From: Gammaproteobacteria bacterium RIFCSPHIGHO2_12_FULL_39_24
GTDB taxonomy: Bacteria > Pseudomonadota > Gammaproteobacteria > Coxiellales > Coxiellaceae
Reading direction: 5' to 3'
DNA: 59,943 nt
NCBI GenBank assembly: GCA_001802455.1
Contig: MGXZ01000003.1
Coordinates: 1 to 59,943 of the forward strand
The notes beneath the pieces were generated by a model, which ran no database searches, had not been told where the DNA came from, and was given only the letters and a program-made list of their open reading frames with translations. Below, piece by piece: positions 36,983-44,226 of the stretch (positions are counted from its first letter, which is position 1; every line of letters starts with the position of its first letter). A program made the position numbers and the translations under genes.

Positions 36983-37282
36983 ATGAAACAGTTACGCTTC
37001 TTTTTATTATTAATCACTACAGTGTTATGTGGTTGTGCGTATCATCACCCTTTCGAGCAAGGTAACATTATTACGTTATCAAAAGCGCAGTCGATTCATC
37101 CCGGCATGTCATCCAGCGCGGTCATCTCACAACTTGGCTCACCCGTTTTGGAAAATGTGTATCGAGATCAGCGCATGACTTATGTGTACACTAGCCAACC
37201 TTCGCGCAATAAAACTATTGTGAAAAAATTGGAAATTGATTTCCAAAATGATCACGTGACCAATATCAGAACGGCTTTATAA
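36983..37282 (+). CDS. bamE: Outer membrane assembly lipoprotein BamE
   Basis: BamE (SmpA/OmlA) is a small lipoprotein of the BAM complex that folds beta-barrel proteins into the outer membrane. From ATG at 36983 the protein is 99 residues with a lipoprotein signal and lipobox LCGC (lipidated Cys18). The domain keeps the family pattern: IHPGMSSSAVISQLGSPVL, then a YVYTSQ strand. Ten extra upstream codons in the open frame are excluded because they would precede the signal peptide. It overlaps the convergent rnfH by 6 bp, in the common bamE-rnfH-ratA-smpB block. Confidence 0.9.
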   Translation: MKQLRFFLLLITTVLCGCAYHHPFEQGNIITLSKAQSIHPGMSSSAVISQLGSPVLENVYRDQRMTYVYTSQPSRNKTIVKKLEIDFQNDHVTNIRTAL

Positions 37283-37552
37283 TTTCAAATTTCGCGCTTT
37301 TGCTCTACGCGCCTCTTTTGGATCCATTATCAGCGGCCGATAAATTTCAACACGATCACCGTCATGGACGATAGTATTGAGTGTCACACACTTACCAAAA
37401 ATCCCTACTGAATTATCTGATATTTTTATTTTTGGAAATTGATCAGTAATTTTTGAAAATGCAATGGCTTGCGCGACCGTGCAATTGTCTGCGACAGTTA
37501 TCGCAATTTCGACTTGCTTTTCAGGGGTTGCGTAGGAGATAGTGATTAGCAT
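37277..37552 (-). CDS. rnfH: RnfH/RatB-family ubiquitin-like protein
   Basis: RnfH (PF03658) is a small beta-grasp protein of unclear role, regularly found between bamE and ratA. The 91-residue sequence has the typical YATPEKQVEIAITV start, DGDRVEIYRPLIMDPKEARR near the end and a basic tail. It lies 43 bp after ratA on the same strand, forming the ratA-rnfH pair sometimes described as a toxin-antitoxin unit, a label that is doubtful. Confidence 0.88.
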   Translation of the reverse strand: MLITISYATPEKQVEIAITVADNCTVAQAIAFSKITDQFPKIKISDNSVGIFGKCVTLNTIVHDGDRVEIYRPLIMDPKEARRAKARNLKL

Positions 37553-37595
37553 GTTAGTTAGTTATTTGTTATTTGTTATCAAGTATTATAACAAC

Positions 37596-38027
37596 TCACA
37601 CTGATAACTGACTCGCCCTTTCCACAAACGCGTCCACCAATTTTCCAGCGACCTGTTGAAATACTGATCCAAACATCATCGTAACCATTTTATTCGACAA
37701 TTCAAATTCCAAATCAAGTATCACTTCAGAATGCTTTTCATCTTTATTGTCAAATTTCCAAAAGCCTTCTAAATTTTTAAAAGGCCCATCCATTAATTTT
37801 ATTTCCACCATGCGATTTTTTTGCAAGCGATTTAGAGTCGTAAATGATTTTTGAAATCCTTTTGCGGATAACGTTAATGTCGCGCGAATTTCATCTTCTG
37901 TTTTTTCATGCACGACACTTGAAGTGCAATACGGCACAAATTCTGAGTAACGCGTAATATCATTAACTAATTCGTACATTTGCTCGGCAGAATAAGGCAC
38001 AATCGCACTGCGATGAATAACGGGCAT
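37596..38027 (-). CDS. ratA: RatA-like START/polyketide-cyclase-fold protein
   Basis: RatA belongs to the START-like family of the yeast CoQ-binding protein Coq10; in E. coli it was reported to block 70S formation, while homologs have been tied to ubiquinone function. The 143-residue protein shows RSAIVPYSAEQMYELVNDI, a well conserved start, and FVPYCTSS. It is divergent from smpB with a 78-bp gap. Length matches the family (about 145). Biochemical role is taken from homologs. Confidence 0.9.
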   Translation of the reverse strand: MPVIHRSAIVPYSAEQMYELVNDITRYSEFVPYCTSSVVHEKTEDEIRATLTLSAKGFQKSFTTLNRLQKNRMVEIKLMDGPFKNLEGFWKFDNKDEKHSEVILDLEFELSNKMVTMMFGSVFQQVAGKLVDAFVERASQLSV

Positions 38028-38081
38028 AGGTCTACAATCTCGCGAATTTTTTGAGTCAATGTTACACTATCGTGCAATAAA

Positions 38082-38105
38082 GTGTGAGTGTGAGTGTGGG
38101 TGTAT
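38082..38105 (+). repeat. GTGTGA/GTGTGG hexamer array abutting the smpB start
   Basis: Units GTGTGA, GTGTGA, GTGTGG and GTGTAT end exactly at the base before the smpB ATG (38106). The array occupies the place of the ribosome binding site; GAGTG inside it is the only SD-like sequence. Confidence 0.65.
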
Positions 38106-38567
38106 ATGACAAAAAAATCCGAAGACAAATTAATCGCCTCTAATAAAAAAGCACGTCACGATTACACCCTGGAAACACAATTCGAAGCGGGATTAGTGCT
38201 AGAAGGCTGGGAAATTAAAAGCATTCGCGCAGGTCACGTACAACTCAAAGAAAGTTATGTGATATTAAAACAAAATGAAGCCTGGTTGATCGGTGCGCAT
38301 ATTACTCCTTTAAAAACAGCCTCAACACACATTGATCCCGATCCCACTCGCTCACGAAAATTATTATTGAATCGCCGCGAAATCAATAAATTAATTTCTG
38401 CGCGCGAACGTGAAGGTTATACCATCGTACCACTTGATTTGCACTGGTTTAAAAATCGCGCGAAACTAAATATCGCGATTGCGAAAGGTAAAAAACAATA
38501 TGATAAACGTGCATCCACAAAAGAACGTGATTGGAATCGCGAAAAACAGCGAGTTCTGAAGCGATAA
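38106..38567 (+). CDS. smpB: tmRNA-binding protein SmpB
   Basis: SmpB delivers tmRNA to stalled ribosomes for trans-translation. From ATG at 38106 the protein is 153 residues and contains [24 protein letters not shown], broken here as [10 protein letters not shown] and [18 protein letters not shown], plus the C-terminal basic tail [20 protein letters not shown]. An upstream in-frame GTG (38094) inside the hexamer array is rejected because it adds residues absent from the family. The tmRNA gene follows 70 bp downstream, so both partners are adjacent. Confidence 0.95.
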   Translation: MTKKSEDKLIASNKKARHDYTLETQFEAGLVLEGWEIKSIRAGHVQLKESYVILKQNEAWLIGAHITPLKTASTHIDPDPTRSRKLLLNRREINKLISAREREGYTIVPLDLHWFKNRAKLNIAIAKGKKQYDKRASTKERDWNREKQRVLKR

Positions 38568-38591
38568 TTTCAGCTATTTTGCACAAAAAAC

Positions 38592-38619
38592 TTGCATTTC
38601 TGTGCGCTATAATTACAAT
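38592..38619 (+). promoter_or_regulatory. Probable ssrA promoter
   Basis: TTGCAT (38592-38597) and TACAAT (38614-38619) are spaced 16 nt apart, about 18 bp before the mature tmRNA 5' end. A second -10-like TATAAT overlaps at 38608-38613. Confidence 0.45.
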
Positions 38620-38637
38620 GTGATGGCCTGAATGATG

Positions 38638-39027
38638 GGGGGCGATTTTGGTTTCGACATTGACATTGAAGCCAAAGGTGCATGTCGAACGATGCAATAA
38701 GTTCGTAAAATAAAAATTGCAAATATGTAGATGCTAAAACTAGTCTACAAGGTGTTATGGCTGCAAACGACTCCGGTCTAGTTGCAGTCGCTGCCTAAAA
38801 AACAGCGTCACCCTACTGCTCGGATCTGCTTATCGGCCTGAACCAGTAGTCATATAGATAAGATCGTAATCGCTGCATGGCTCGTGCAACGATTATTAAA
38901 ACACCCGAGCTCGCCGTTAAATAATCCTGACTGCTGGAGTGTTAACGGTTAAATTAAAACGCAGCTCTAAACATGTAGAGCCGATGGGTGAGAGTCAGTG
39001 GACGCGGGTTCGATCCCCGCCGCCTCC
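38638..39027 (+). ncRNA. ssrA: Transfer-messenger RNA (tmRNA)
   Basis: tmRNA rescues stalled ribosomes by acting as tRNA and then mRNA. The 5' end GGGGGCGATTTTGGTTTCGAC and the 3' end GGGTTCGATCCCCGCCGCCTCCA (split: GGGTTCGATCCC is the T arm) pair as a seven-base acceptor stem with one G-T. Length is about 390 nt. The tag frame lies at 38763-38798. The genomic sequence after the discriminator A is TTT, so CCA is not encoded and must be added by nucleotidyltransferase. AAGGTGCATGTCGA after the 5' arm is also typical. It follows smpB directly. Confidence 0.95.
38763..38798 (+). other. tmRNA proteolysis-tag reading frame
   Basis: The resume codon GCA starts the frame ANDSGLVAVAA followed by TAA. 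The AND start and the hydrophobic AA end match proteobacterial tags read by ClpXP/ClpAP (E. coli ANDENYALAA). Confidence 0.85.
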
Positions 39028-39048
39028 ATTTTATACACTTCCGAGGCT

Positions 39049-40293
39049 ATGTTGCTCAACAAAAACAGTCTATTTCGCTTGTCACCATTACTACTATTAA
39101 TTTTTATCGATTCTTTTAGTTTTTTTGTTGTTATTCCTGTTTTATTAAAAATCTTTTACCACAATCACTATGCTTTATTACCATCAACGACCCCTATTTC
39201 AGAACGCAATACATTAACCGGAATAGTGATTTCATTATCGATGTTTTCAGCATTATTTTCCGCGCCGATTGTGGGAAAAGCATCTGATCAGTATGGACGA
39301 AAAAAAACATTATTATTTTGTATTGGCTGTATCTCATTGGGATTTTTATTTCCTATTATTGGTATTATGCAAAAAAATATTTATTTGATTTTTATAGGTA
39401 GGATTATTTCCGGTATCGGTAGCGCGAGTCAACCCATCGCACAAGCGGCAGTTGCTGATGTGTGTCAACGTGAAGATAAGGCTGTTTTCCTGGGTTCAAT
39501 TGCACTGATGATGACATTGGCTCTTATTTTAGGCCCCTTAGCAGGGGGTGTTTTATCAAATACGCAACTATTCCATTGGCTTAACAGCAAAACACCATTT
39601 GAATTTGCACTCATGCTTAGTATGATTAATTTATTGCTAATTTTATTTTTCTTTACGGAAACAGCAAAGATAAATCAACAGTCAAAACTAGTTAGTCTGT
39701 GCGAAGTAATAATCGGTTTACCGCGGTTGATAAGGTCTTATCAATTGGGCGGATTGATGCTTTTGTTTTTCTGTCTTGAATTAGGTTGGAGCCAATACTA
39801 TCAATCCATTTCTTTATTTCTGCATTTGAAATCACACTTTTCGGTTGAAAAAATTAGTTTATTTGGTGCCAACATGGGCATCGTTATGGTCATTGGATTA
39901 TTGATTTTATATCCGTTATTACTGCGCATTTTTTCCGTTAAAAATATCATGCGATACAACGTCATGCTCGTGTTTTTTGGATTATCTGCTTGCGCTCTAT
40001 TCCCACTCTCAACCATTCAATGGATTTTTTCAGCACTAGTTGCGCTTTCTACGGGCATGGCTTACGTTAGTTTAGTCACTTTAATTTCCAACCAAGTTGC
40101 GGTTAACGAACAAGGATTGGCAATGGGTTATCTCAGTGCAATTTTATATTTTGCATGGATGGCCACAGCATTTTGTAGTGGCTTTTTGATTTCGCTATAC
40201 ATCGTATTGCCATTATACGTAGCGGCATTATTTTTACTGGTTCCTGGTTGTCTTGTGTTTTTTAATTTCAGGGCTAATCAACAACGTTATTGA
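39049..40293 (+). CDS. MFS transporter, multidrug/tetracycline-resistance type
   Basis: This is an inner-membrane secondary transporter of 414 residues with about 12 helices. Motif A appears as GKASDQYGRKKTL between helices 2 and 3, and GRIISGIGSASQPIAQAAVADV is typical of the drug:proton antiporter (TCR/Tet) branch; PLAGGVL follows as motif C-like. The open frame extends back to 38998, but that part is the tmRNA 3' end and is excluded. GAGG is only 2 nt from the ATG, so initiation may be inefficient or at a nearby TTG (39052). Substrate unknown. It is followed 40 bp later by rimK. Confidence 0.8.
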   Translation: MLLNKNSLFRLSPLLLLIFIDSFSFFVVIPVLLKIFYHNHYALLPSTTPISERNTLTGIVISLSMFSALFSAPIVGKASDQYGRKKTLLFCIGCISLGFLFPIIGIMQKNIYLIFIGRIISGIGSASQPIAQAAVADVCQREDKAVFLGSIALMMTLALILGPLAGGVLSNTQLFHWLNSKTPFEFALMLSMINLLLILFFFTETAKINQQSKLVSLCEVIIGLPRLIRSYQLGGLMLLFFCLELGWSQYYQSISLFLHLKSHFSVEKISLFGANMGIVMVIGLLILYPLLLRIFSVKNIMRYNVMLVFFGLSACALFPLSTIQWIFSALVALSTGMAYVSLVTLISNQVAVNEQGLAMGYLSAILYFAWMATAFCSGFLISLYIVLPLYVAALFLLVPGCLVFFNFRANQQRY

Positions 40294-40333
40294 TATGGTA
40301 TGCTTACGAAAAAAACAGCCGTGAGAAATACCA

Positions 40334-41239
40334 TTGAAAATCGCTATTCTGTCGAGAAATAAAAAATTGTATTCAACGCGCCGTTTGGTTGAAGCAGCGG
40401 AAGCGCGAGGACATGCAGTACAGGTGATTGATTATTTACATTGCTATATGAACATCACTGCTGAGCAACCATCAATACAATATCGCGGACAGGTTCTCGA
40501 AAGATGTGATGCCATTATCCCTCGCATCGGCGCAAATAGAACATTTTATGGTACTGCTATTTTGCGTCAGTTTGAAACCATGGGAATTTATTCAATTAAT
40601 TCATCTCTTTCTATTACACGATCGCGCGATAAGTTACGCTCCCAACAATTGCTTGTGATGAAAAACGTTAAAATGCCCATCACTGGTTTTGCGCATGAAG
40701 CCAGTGACATTGACGATTTAATTGATTTAGTCGGCGGACCACCTCTGATTGTGAAATTAGTGGAAGGCACGCAGGGCGTCGGTGTTGTACTGGCCGACAC
40801 CCGAAAAGTAGCACAAAGTGTGACGCAAACATTACGCGGATTAAATGCCAATATTATTATTCAAGAATATATTGCTGAATCCAGAGGATCTGACATTCGT
40901 TGTTTTGTCGTGGGTGATAAAGTAGTTGCCGCAATACAGCGCAATGCAGCACCGGGTGAATTTCGCGCAAATATTCATCGTGGTGGTTCTGCCAAAATGA
41001 TTCACATTACCAAAGCAGAACGCAATGCTGCCATAAAAGCTGCTAAAATAATGGGACTGGGAATGGCGGGTGTTGATTTGATTCGCTCAAAACGTGGTCC
41101 TTTAATTTTAGAAATTAACTCATCGCCTGGGTTAGAAGGCATCGAAACAGCAACAAAAAAAGATATTGCGAGCATTATCATTCGTCACATTGAAAAAAAT
41201 GCGAAGCCCATTGGATCTCGAAGTCGTTATCAGGGGTAG
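40334..41239 (+). CDS. rimK: Ribosomal protein S6--L-glutamate ligase RimK
   Basis: RimK is an ATP-grasp ligase that adds glutamates to the C-terminus of ribosomal protein S6. The 301-residue protein begins at TTG with [22 protein letters not shown], here given as MKIAILSRN, aligning exactly with E. coli RimK, so TTG is the true start. ATP-grasp features include [30 protein letters not shown] and [13 protein letters not shown] (metal ligands near the end). The next gene, a RimB-type protease, supports a rim modification unit. The weak start codon suggests low expression. Confidence 0.93.
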   Translation: MKIAILSRNKKLYSTRRLVEAAEARGHAVQVIDYLHCYMNITAEQPSIQYRGQVLERCDAIIPRIGANRTFYGTAILRQFETMGIYSINSSLSITRSRDKLRSQQLLVMKNVKMPITGFAHEASDIDDLIDLVGGPPLIVKLVEGTQGVGVVLADTRKVAQSVTQTLRGLNANIIIQEYIAESRGSDIRCFVVGDKVVAAIQRNAAPGEFRANIHRGGSAKMIHITKAERNAAIKAAKIMGLGMAGVDLIRSKRGPLILEINSSPGLEGIETATKKDIASIIIRHIEKNAKPIGSRSRYQG

Positions 41240-41281
41240 AAATCAGGCCATACTTAATTGCATTTGTTGTGGGGTCATACC

Positions 41282-41767
41282 ATGAACGTGATTCAAAAAA
41301 AATATCCTACCAAAAGATTACTACTCGGTCGTCATGAATGGTGTTCATTACCCGATCTTCATATTCCTGCGATAAAAGCAAAAATCGACACGGGCGCCAA
41401 AACATCGGCATTACATGCATTTCATATTCGTGTTGTGAAAAAAAATCAAAAACGTTTTGTGCGATTTGACATTCATCCACTTCAAAATGATGAAAAAATT
41501 TTAGTGTCTTGCATTGCGCCGCTGATCGATGAGCGGCACATTACCAGTTCCAGCGGACATATCGAGTGTCGTTATGTAATCATGACAACATTGGTCATGG
41601 GTGATCAAGAATGGGGGGTTGAAGTGACACTGTCCAATCGAGATCCAATGCGTTATCGCATGTTACTCGGTCGAGAAGCACTGAGTAGCCGCGTCTTAAT
41701 CGATCCTAGTCTCACGTGCCAACAAAAAAAGATCACACGCAAAACAGCGCTTAAACTTTATCATTAA
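41282..41767 (+). CDS. rimB: RimB-like retropepsin-fold protease (PF05618, DUF785)
   Basis: The family is called ATP-dependent zinc protease or RimK/LysX-associated protease. In Pseudomonas its member RimB acts with RimK and is reported to trim the S6 poly-glutamate tail. The 161-residue protein contains the DTG motif (AKIDTGAKTSALHA, D42 counting from this ATG), the retropepsin-type active-site pattern, and RYRMLLGREAL near the end. ATG 41282 is chosen; eight upstream codons to TTG 41258 are less family-like. It starts 43 bp after rimK and is probably in the same operon. Confidence 0.82.
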   Translation: MNVIQKKYPTKRLLLGRHEWCSLPDLHIPAIKAKIDTGAKTSALHAFHIRVVKKNQKRFVRFDIHPLQNDEKILVSCIAPLIDERHITSSSGHIECRYVIMTTLVMGDQEWGVEVTLSNRDPMRYRMLLGREALSSRVLIDPSLTCQQKKITRKTALKLYH

Positions 41768-41838
41768 GTTGCCTAAGTCAATCAAGCTCGTGCTAGAATA
41801 ATTTGTTTTTTAACTCAATGTTACTTATGGAGAAATAC

Positions 41839-42138
41839 ATGAAAAAATTAGTTCTAGGATTGAGCATTATCGCACTCACCGCACTAAGTGGTGCATTCGC
41901 AGCTGATGCTACACAAGGTGCAACTCAAGTGGCACCCGCACCCGCTACTCAACCACAATCAACTGATGGTTTGACTACACCCAATGGCTTAAGCCCTCAA
42001 GATCACCTGACAACACCTGATCAAGGCGCTCCAGTTACTGACGCAACAACCACTCAAAAGACGACTAAAAAGCCAGCAACCAATCCAACACCAACACCCG
42101 AAGACACTCAAAACACATCAGGCAATCCCAATAACTGA
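41839..42138 (+). CDS. Small exported Thr/Pro/Gln-rich protein, unknown function
   Basis: From ATG at 41839 (GGAG 8 nt upstream) the protein is 99 residues. A Sec signal peptide (KKLVLGLSIIALTALSGAFA, cleavage near 21/22) precedes a low-complexity, disordered mature chain rich in Thr, Pro, Ala, Gln and Asn, with no cysteine and no domain. TAGAAT at 41793-41798 with a TGC extension may be its promoter. A hairpin at 42164-42191 follows. It resembles small disordered periplasmic or cell-surface proteins; no function can be named. Confidence 0.55.
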   Translation: MKKLVLGLSIIALTALSGAFAADATQGATQVAPAPATQPQSTDGLTTPNGLSPQDHLTTPDQGAPVTDATTTQKTTKKPATNPTPTPEDTQNTSGNPNN

Positions 42139-42163
42139 TTATTTGTTTTGATTAAATACAAGA

Positions 42164-42191
42164 AAAGCGAGCAAAACACAATGCTCGCTTT
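42164..42191. terminator. Bidirectional hairpin between convergent small genes
   Basis: AAAGCGAGCA (42164-42173) and TGCTCGCTTT (42182-42191) form a perfect 10-bp stem with an 8-base loop. On the minus strand it is followed by TTTTCTT; the plus strand has only CC after the stem, so it works better for minus-strand transcripts. Confidence 0.55.
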
Positions 42192-42250
42192 CCGTGCGAG
42201 CTCGATTTTTTAAAGCGGAATTAAAAAATAAAGAATTAAGCGATCCGAGT

Positions 42251-42288
42251 AAAAAAACAGCGCCAAACGTTAAGGCAACATCTGGCGC
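42251..42288 (-). terminator. Intrinsic terminator of the His/Cys-rich protein gene
   Basis: On the minus strand GCGCCA...TGGCGC (42260-42288) forms a stem of about 10 pairs with two mismatches, followed by seven T. It lies 20 bp after the stop codon at 42308. Confidence 0.7.
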
Positions 42289-42307
42289 ATGCTACAAGAC
42301 TAATAAA

Positions 42308-42586
42308 TTAACCTTGTTTTGCAGCAGCAGCTGGAGCTTCTGCTTTTTTCATCATTTTTTTGTGCTGCATCATTTTTTTGCAATGTTTTTTGCAATGTTT
42401 AACGTTTTTAGCACCATGGCAATGCTTAACACAATGCGCTGCAACAACCTGTTTTTCAGCATGCGCATCAGCAACTGTTTTTGTGTTATCAGCCACTGTT
42501 GTTGTTGAAGTTTCAGCTGCAAAAACGCCTGTTACAAACAAGCTTGCAGTTGCAACAACAACCACTTTTTTAAAGATATTTTTCAT
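42308..42586 (-). CDS. Small exported His/Cys/Lys-rich protein, possible metal binder
   Basis: From ATG at 42586 (GGAG 8 nt upstream) the protein is 92 residues. A signal peptide (MKNIFKKVVVVATASLFVTG, cleavage near VFA/AE) is followed by an acidic-polar segment and then a dense HCVKHCHGAKNVKHCKKHC block with five... cysteine/histidine pairs and Met-Lys runs (KMMQHKKMMKK). The spacing suggests binding of soft metals such as copper, or of heme; this is inference. It ends with an Ala-rich tail. An inverted-repeat site lies about 79 bp upstream and a strong terminator follows, so it is a single-gene unit. Confidence 0.6.
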   Translation of the reverse strand: MKNIFKKVVVVATASLFVTGVFAAETSTTTVADNTKTVADAHAEKQVVAAHCVKHCHGAKNVKHCKKHCKKMMQHKKMMKKAEAPAAAAKQG

Positions 42587-42664
42587 TTGGAGTACTCCTA
42601 AAAATAATAAAACCGCCATGACTTGTGACATAGCGGACCGTTTAGTCAAAGTTTACACTTGACA

Positions 42665-42682
42665 ATGGTAACTAATTACCAT
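42665..42682. promoter_or_regulatory. Palindromic operator-like site upstream of the His/Cys-rich gene
   Basis: ATGGTAA (42665-42671) and TTACCAT (42676-42682) form a perfect 7-bp inverted repeat with a CTAA centre, typical in size for a dimeric repressor site. TTGACA overlaps its left flank on the plus strand. No regulator is identified. Confidence 0.35.
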
Positions 42683-42788
42683 AAGAAAATATATCTTGGA
42701 TGAATGCATCTGACAACAAAAATCTTCAAAAATATGAAAGAAAAAATACCTTAATTCAAAAAGATAGTACCCACCTTGCCAAAACTGC

Positions 42789-43634
42789 TTATACGGCCAA
42801 TTGAATCGTTCCGTCCTTTTTAATCGATTTCAAAAATGCTGATAAGAGACGCTCCTGTATTTTTTCAGCATCCTGTGAAAAACAAAAATAACGCGTGACG
42901 ACATTTACTTTAGATAAATTATCTTCTTTGGGTTGCAGCGACACTGTCGCACCCAATCGAATACGACGAGATAAATTTTTATTTTTTTTTAACAAGTAAT
43001 CTGATGAAAATTCTTGTTTATCACGATAAAATTCAGTCAACACATTTTCAACAATCGTTTTAACTGTTTGCTTTAAAAAAGCAAAATCATTATCACCTGA
43101 AACCAATAAAATAAAACGTTGTTCAAGCAAATGTGAACTCTGTGAAAAATTAATAATGGGATTAGTCGACACCAATCCATTGGGAATGCGAATTACACGA
43201 CCCGTAATACCACCACCCAAATCAGATGTTTCATACAACGATACATATAACACACCGATTTTTTTCACATAACCTTTGTATTGCTGAATTTGAATTAAAT
43301 CTTCTTCTAAAAAAAGTCCACGCCACGTAATAATTAACCATCCAACAAAGTTCATGATGGTTTCTTTGTTCGTGACAACCAATGCAGCTGACACTAAGCC
43401 TAAAATCGTTAATAAATGCATAAATCCATTTACCCAAATATGCGCCATCAAAAAAATAAAAATCACGCAGGCAATATAAAAAGAACGGATACGCATTTTT
43501 TGTTTTTGCTTTTTACTTTCTATTTTTCGAATAAAAAAAACTTCTTCAAGAAAATAAATAATAGAGATCGCTGCAAGCGTAATCAGGGTTGCGAAAAAAT
43601 TTAAATAAACGCTATTCCAAAATTGATTATGCAT
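42789..43634 (-). CDS. MscS-family mechanosensitive channel
   Basis: The 281-residue protein has helices at about 8-30, 48-68, 70-88 and a pore-like helix GLVSAALVVTNKETIMNFVGWL, followed by the MscS beta-domain (FLEEDLIQIQQYKGYVKKIG, then RVIRIPNGLVSTNPIINFS) and an alpha/beta cytosolic domain. These channels release solutes on osmotic downshift. The LGGGI segment before the PNGL motif lengthens the beta-domain relative to E. coli MscS (286 residues overall, so similar total length). No ribosome site is obvious. It is divergent from xseB across a 331-bp gap that holds the element at 43736-43897 and otherwise AT-rich sequence. Confidence 0.82.
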   Translation of the reverse strand: MHNQFWNSVYLNFFATLITLAAISIIYFLEEVFFIRKIESKKQKQKMRIRSFYIACVIFIFLMAHIWVNGFMHLLTILGLVSAALVVTNKETIMNFVGWLIITWRGLFLEEDLIQIQQYKGYVKKIGVLYVSLYETSDLGGGITGRVIRIPNGLVSTNPIINFSQSSHLLEQRFILLVSGDNDFAFLKQTVKTIVENVLTEFYRDKQEFSSDYLLKKNKNLSRRIRLGATVSLQPKEDNLSKVNVVTRYFCFSQDAEKIQERLLSAFLKSIKKDGTIQLAV

Positions 43635-43735
43635 ACTTTACCGTTTTTTTTTGCTTTTTTTACTACCCATGTCGTGATAAATTCACCCATGCTTAAATTT
43701 ACAGATTGTGGATAGTAGTGAGATCTATATACTTG

Positions 43736-43897
43736 AGAGCCTGTCGTCATATTGTACATTATTTAAAAACCGCATAAATTGGCGTAAATTTTTATAAATT
43801 CTCAGCGAAGATTAAAGAATATTCACTTCGAATTTACAAAAATTTTCGCCTAATTTCTGCAATTTTTCAATTAATGTACAATATGACGACAGGCTCT
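43736..43897. repeat. 162-bp element with perfect 26-bp terminal inverted repeats
   Basis: The left end begins AGAGCCTGTCGTCATATTGT at 43736; its exact inverse ends at 43897, pairing over 26 bp (43736-43761, 43872-43897). Pairing continues imperfectly inward (CGCATAAATTGGCGTAAATT on the left against a matching right arm), so the whole element is a long hairpin with its apex near 43816. No ORF is present. It is unrelated in sequence to the other palindromic elements here. Confidence 0.75.
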
Positions 43898-43965
43898 GAG
43901 ATTGCACAACCCAACCAGTCGCAGTAAACTACTAAGCGCTTATAGCATGCTAACAGAGCAAAAAA

Positions 43966-44226
43966 ATGTCAACCTCTCGCAAAAAAGAAAAAACCAACAT
44001 CGTCACAACCGTCGATTTTGAAAAATCACTACGGCAATTAAACCAATTGATCGAGAAAATGGAAAGTGATCAACTCACCCTGGAAGCATCACTACGGTCT
44101 TTTGAAGAAGGAATTACGTTAATCAGGCAATGTCAGCAGGTACTGGTTGATGCAGAACAAAAAGTACAGATCTTAACTGAAAAAACAGGTAAACCATCAC
44201 TTGATGGTTTTCATCATGATGACTGA
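43966..44226 (+). CDS. xseB: Exodeoxyribonuclease VII small subunit
   Basis: XseB binds the large subunit XseA to form ExoVII, which degrades single-stranded DNA to short oligonucleotides. The 86-residue protein has the family core FEKSLRQLNQLIEKMESDQL and LEASLRSFEEGITLIRQCQ, a two-helix hairpin. It overlaps ispA by a few bases (ispA ATG at 44219 or 44216, xseB TGA at 44224-44226), the usual xseB-ispA coupling. The large subunit gene is not in this window. Confidence 0.92.
   Translation: MSTSRKKEKTNIVTTVDFEKSLRQLNQLIEKMESDQLTLEASLRSFEEGITLIRQCQQVLVDAEQKVQILTEKTGKPSLDGFHHDD

Noticed and set aside
37277-38027. ratA-rnfH as a genuine toxin-antitoxin module
   Set aside because: The pair is conserved core synteny in gammaproteobacteria; the toxin-antitoxin label is weakly supported and nothing here argues for it.
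38998-39048. N-terminal extension of the MFS transporter
   Set aside because: These 17 codons read through the 3' part of the tmRNA; the family N-terminus begins at 39049.
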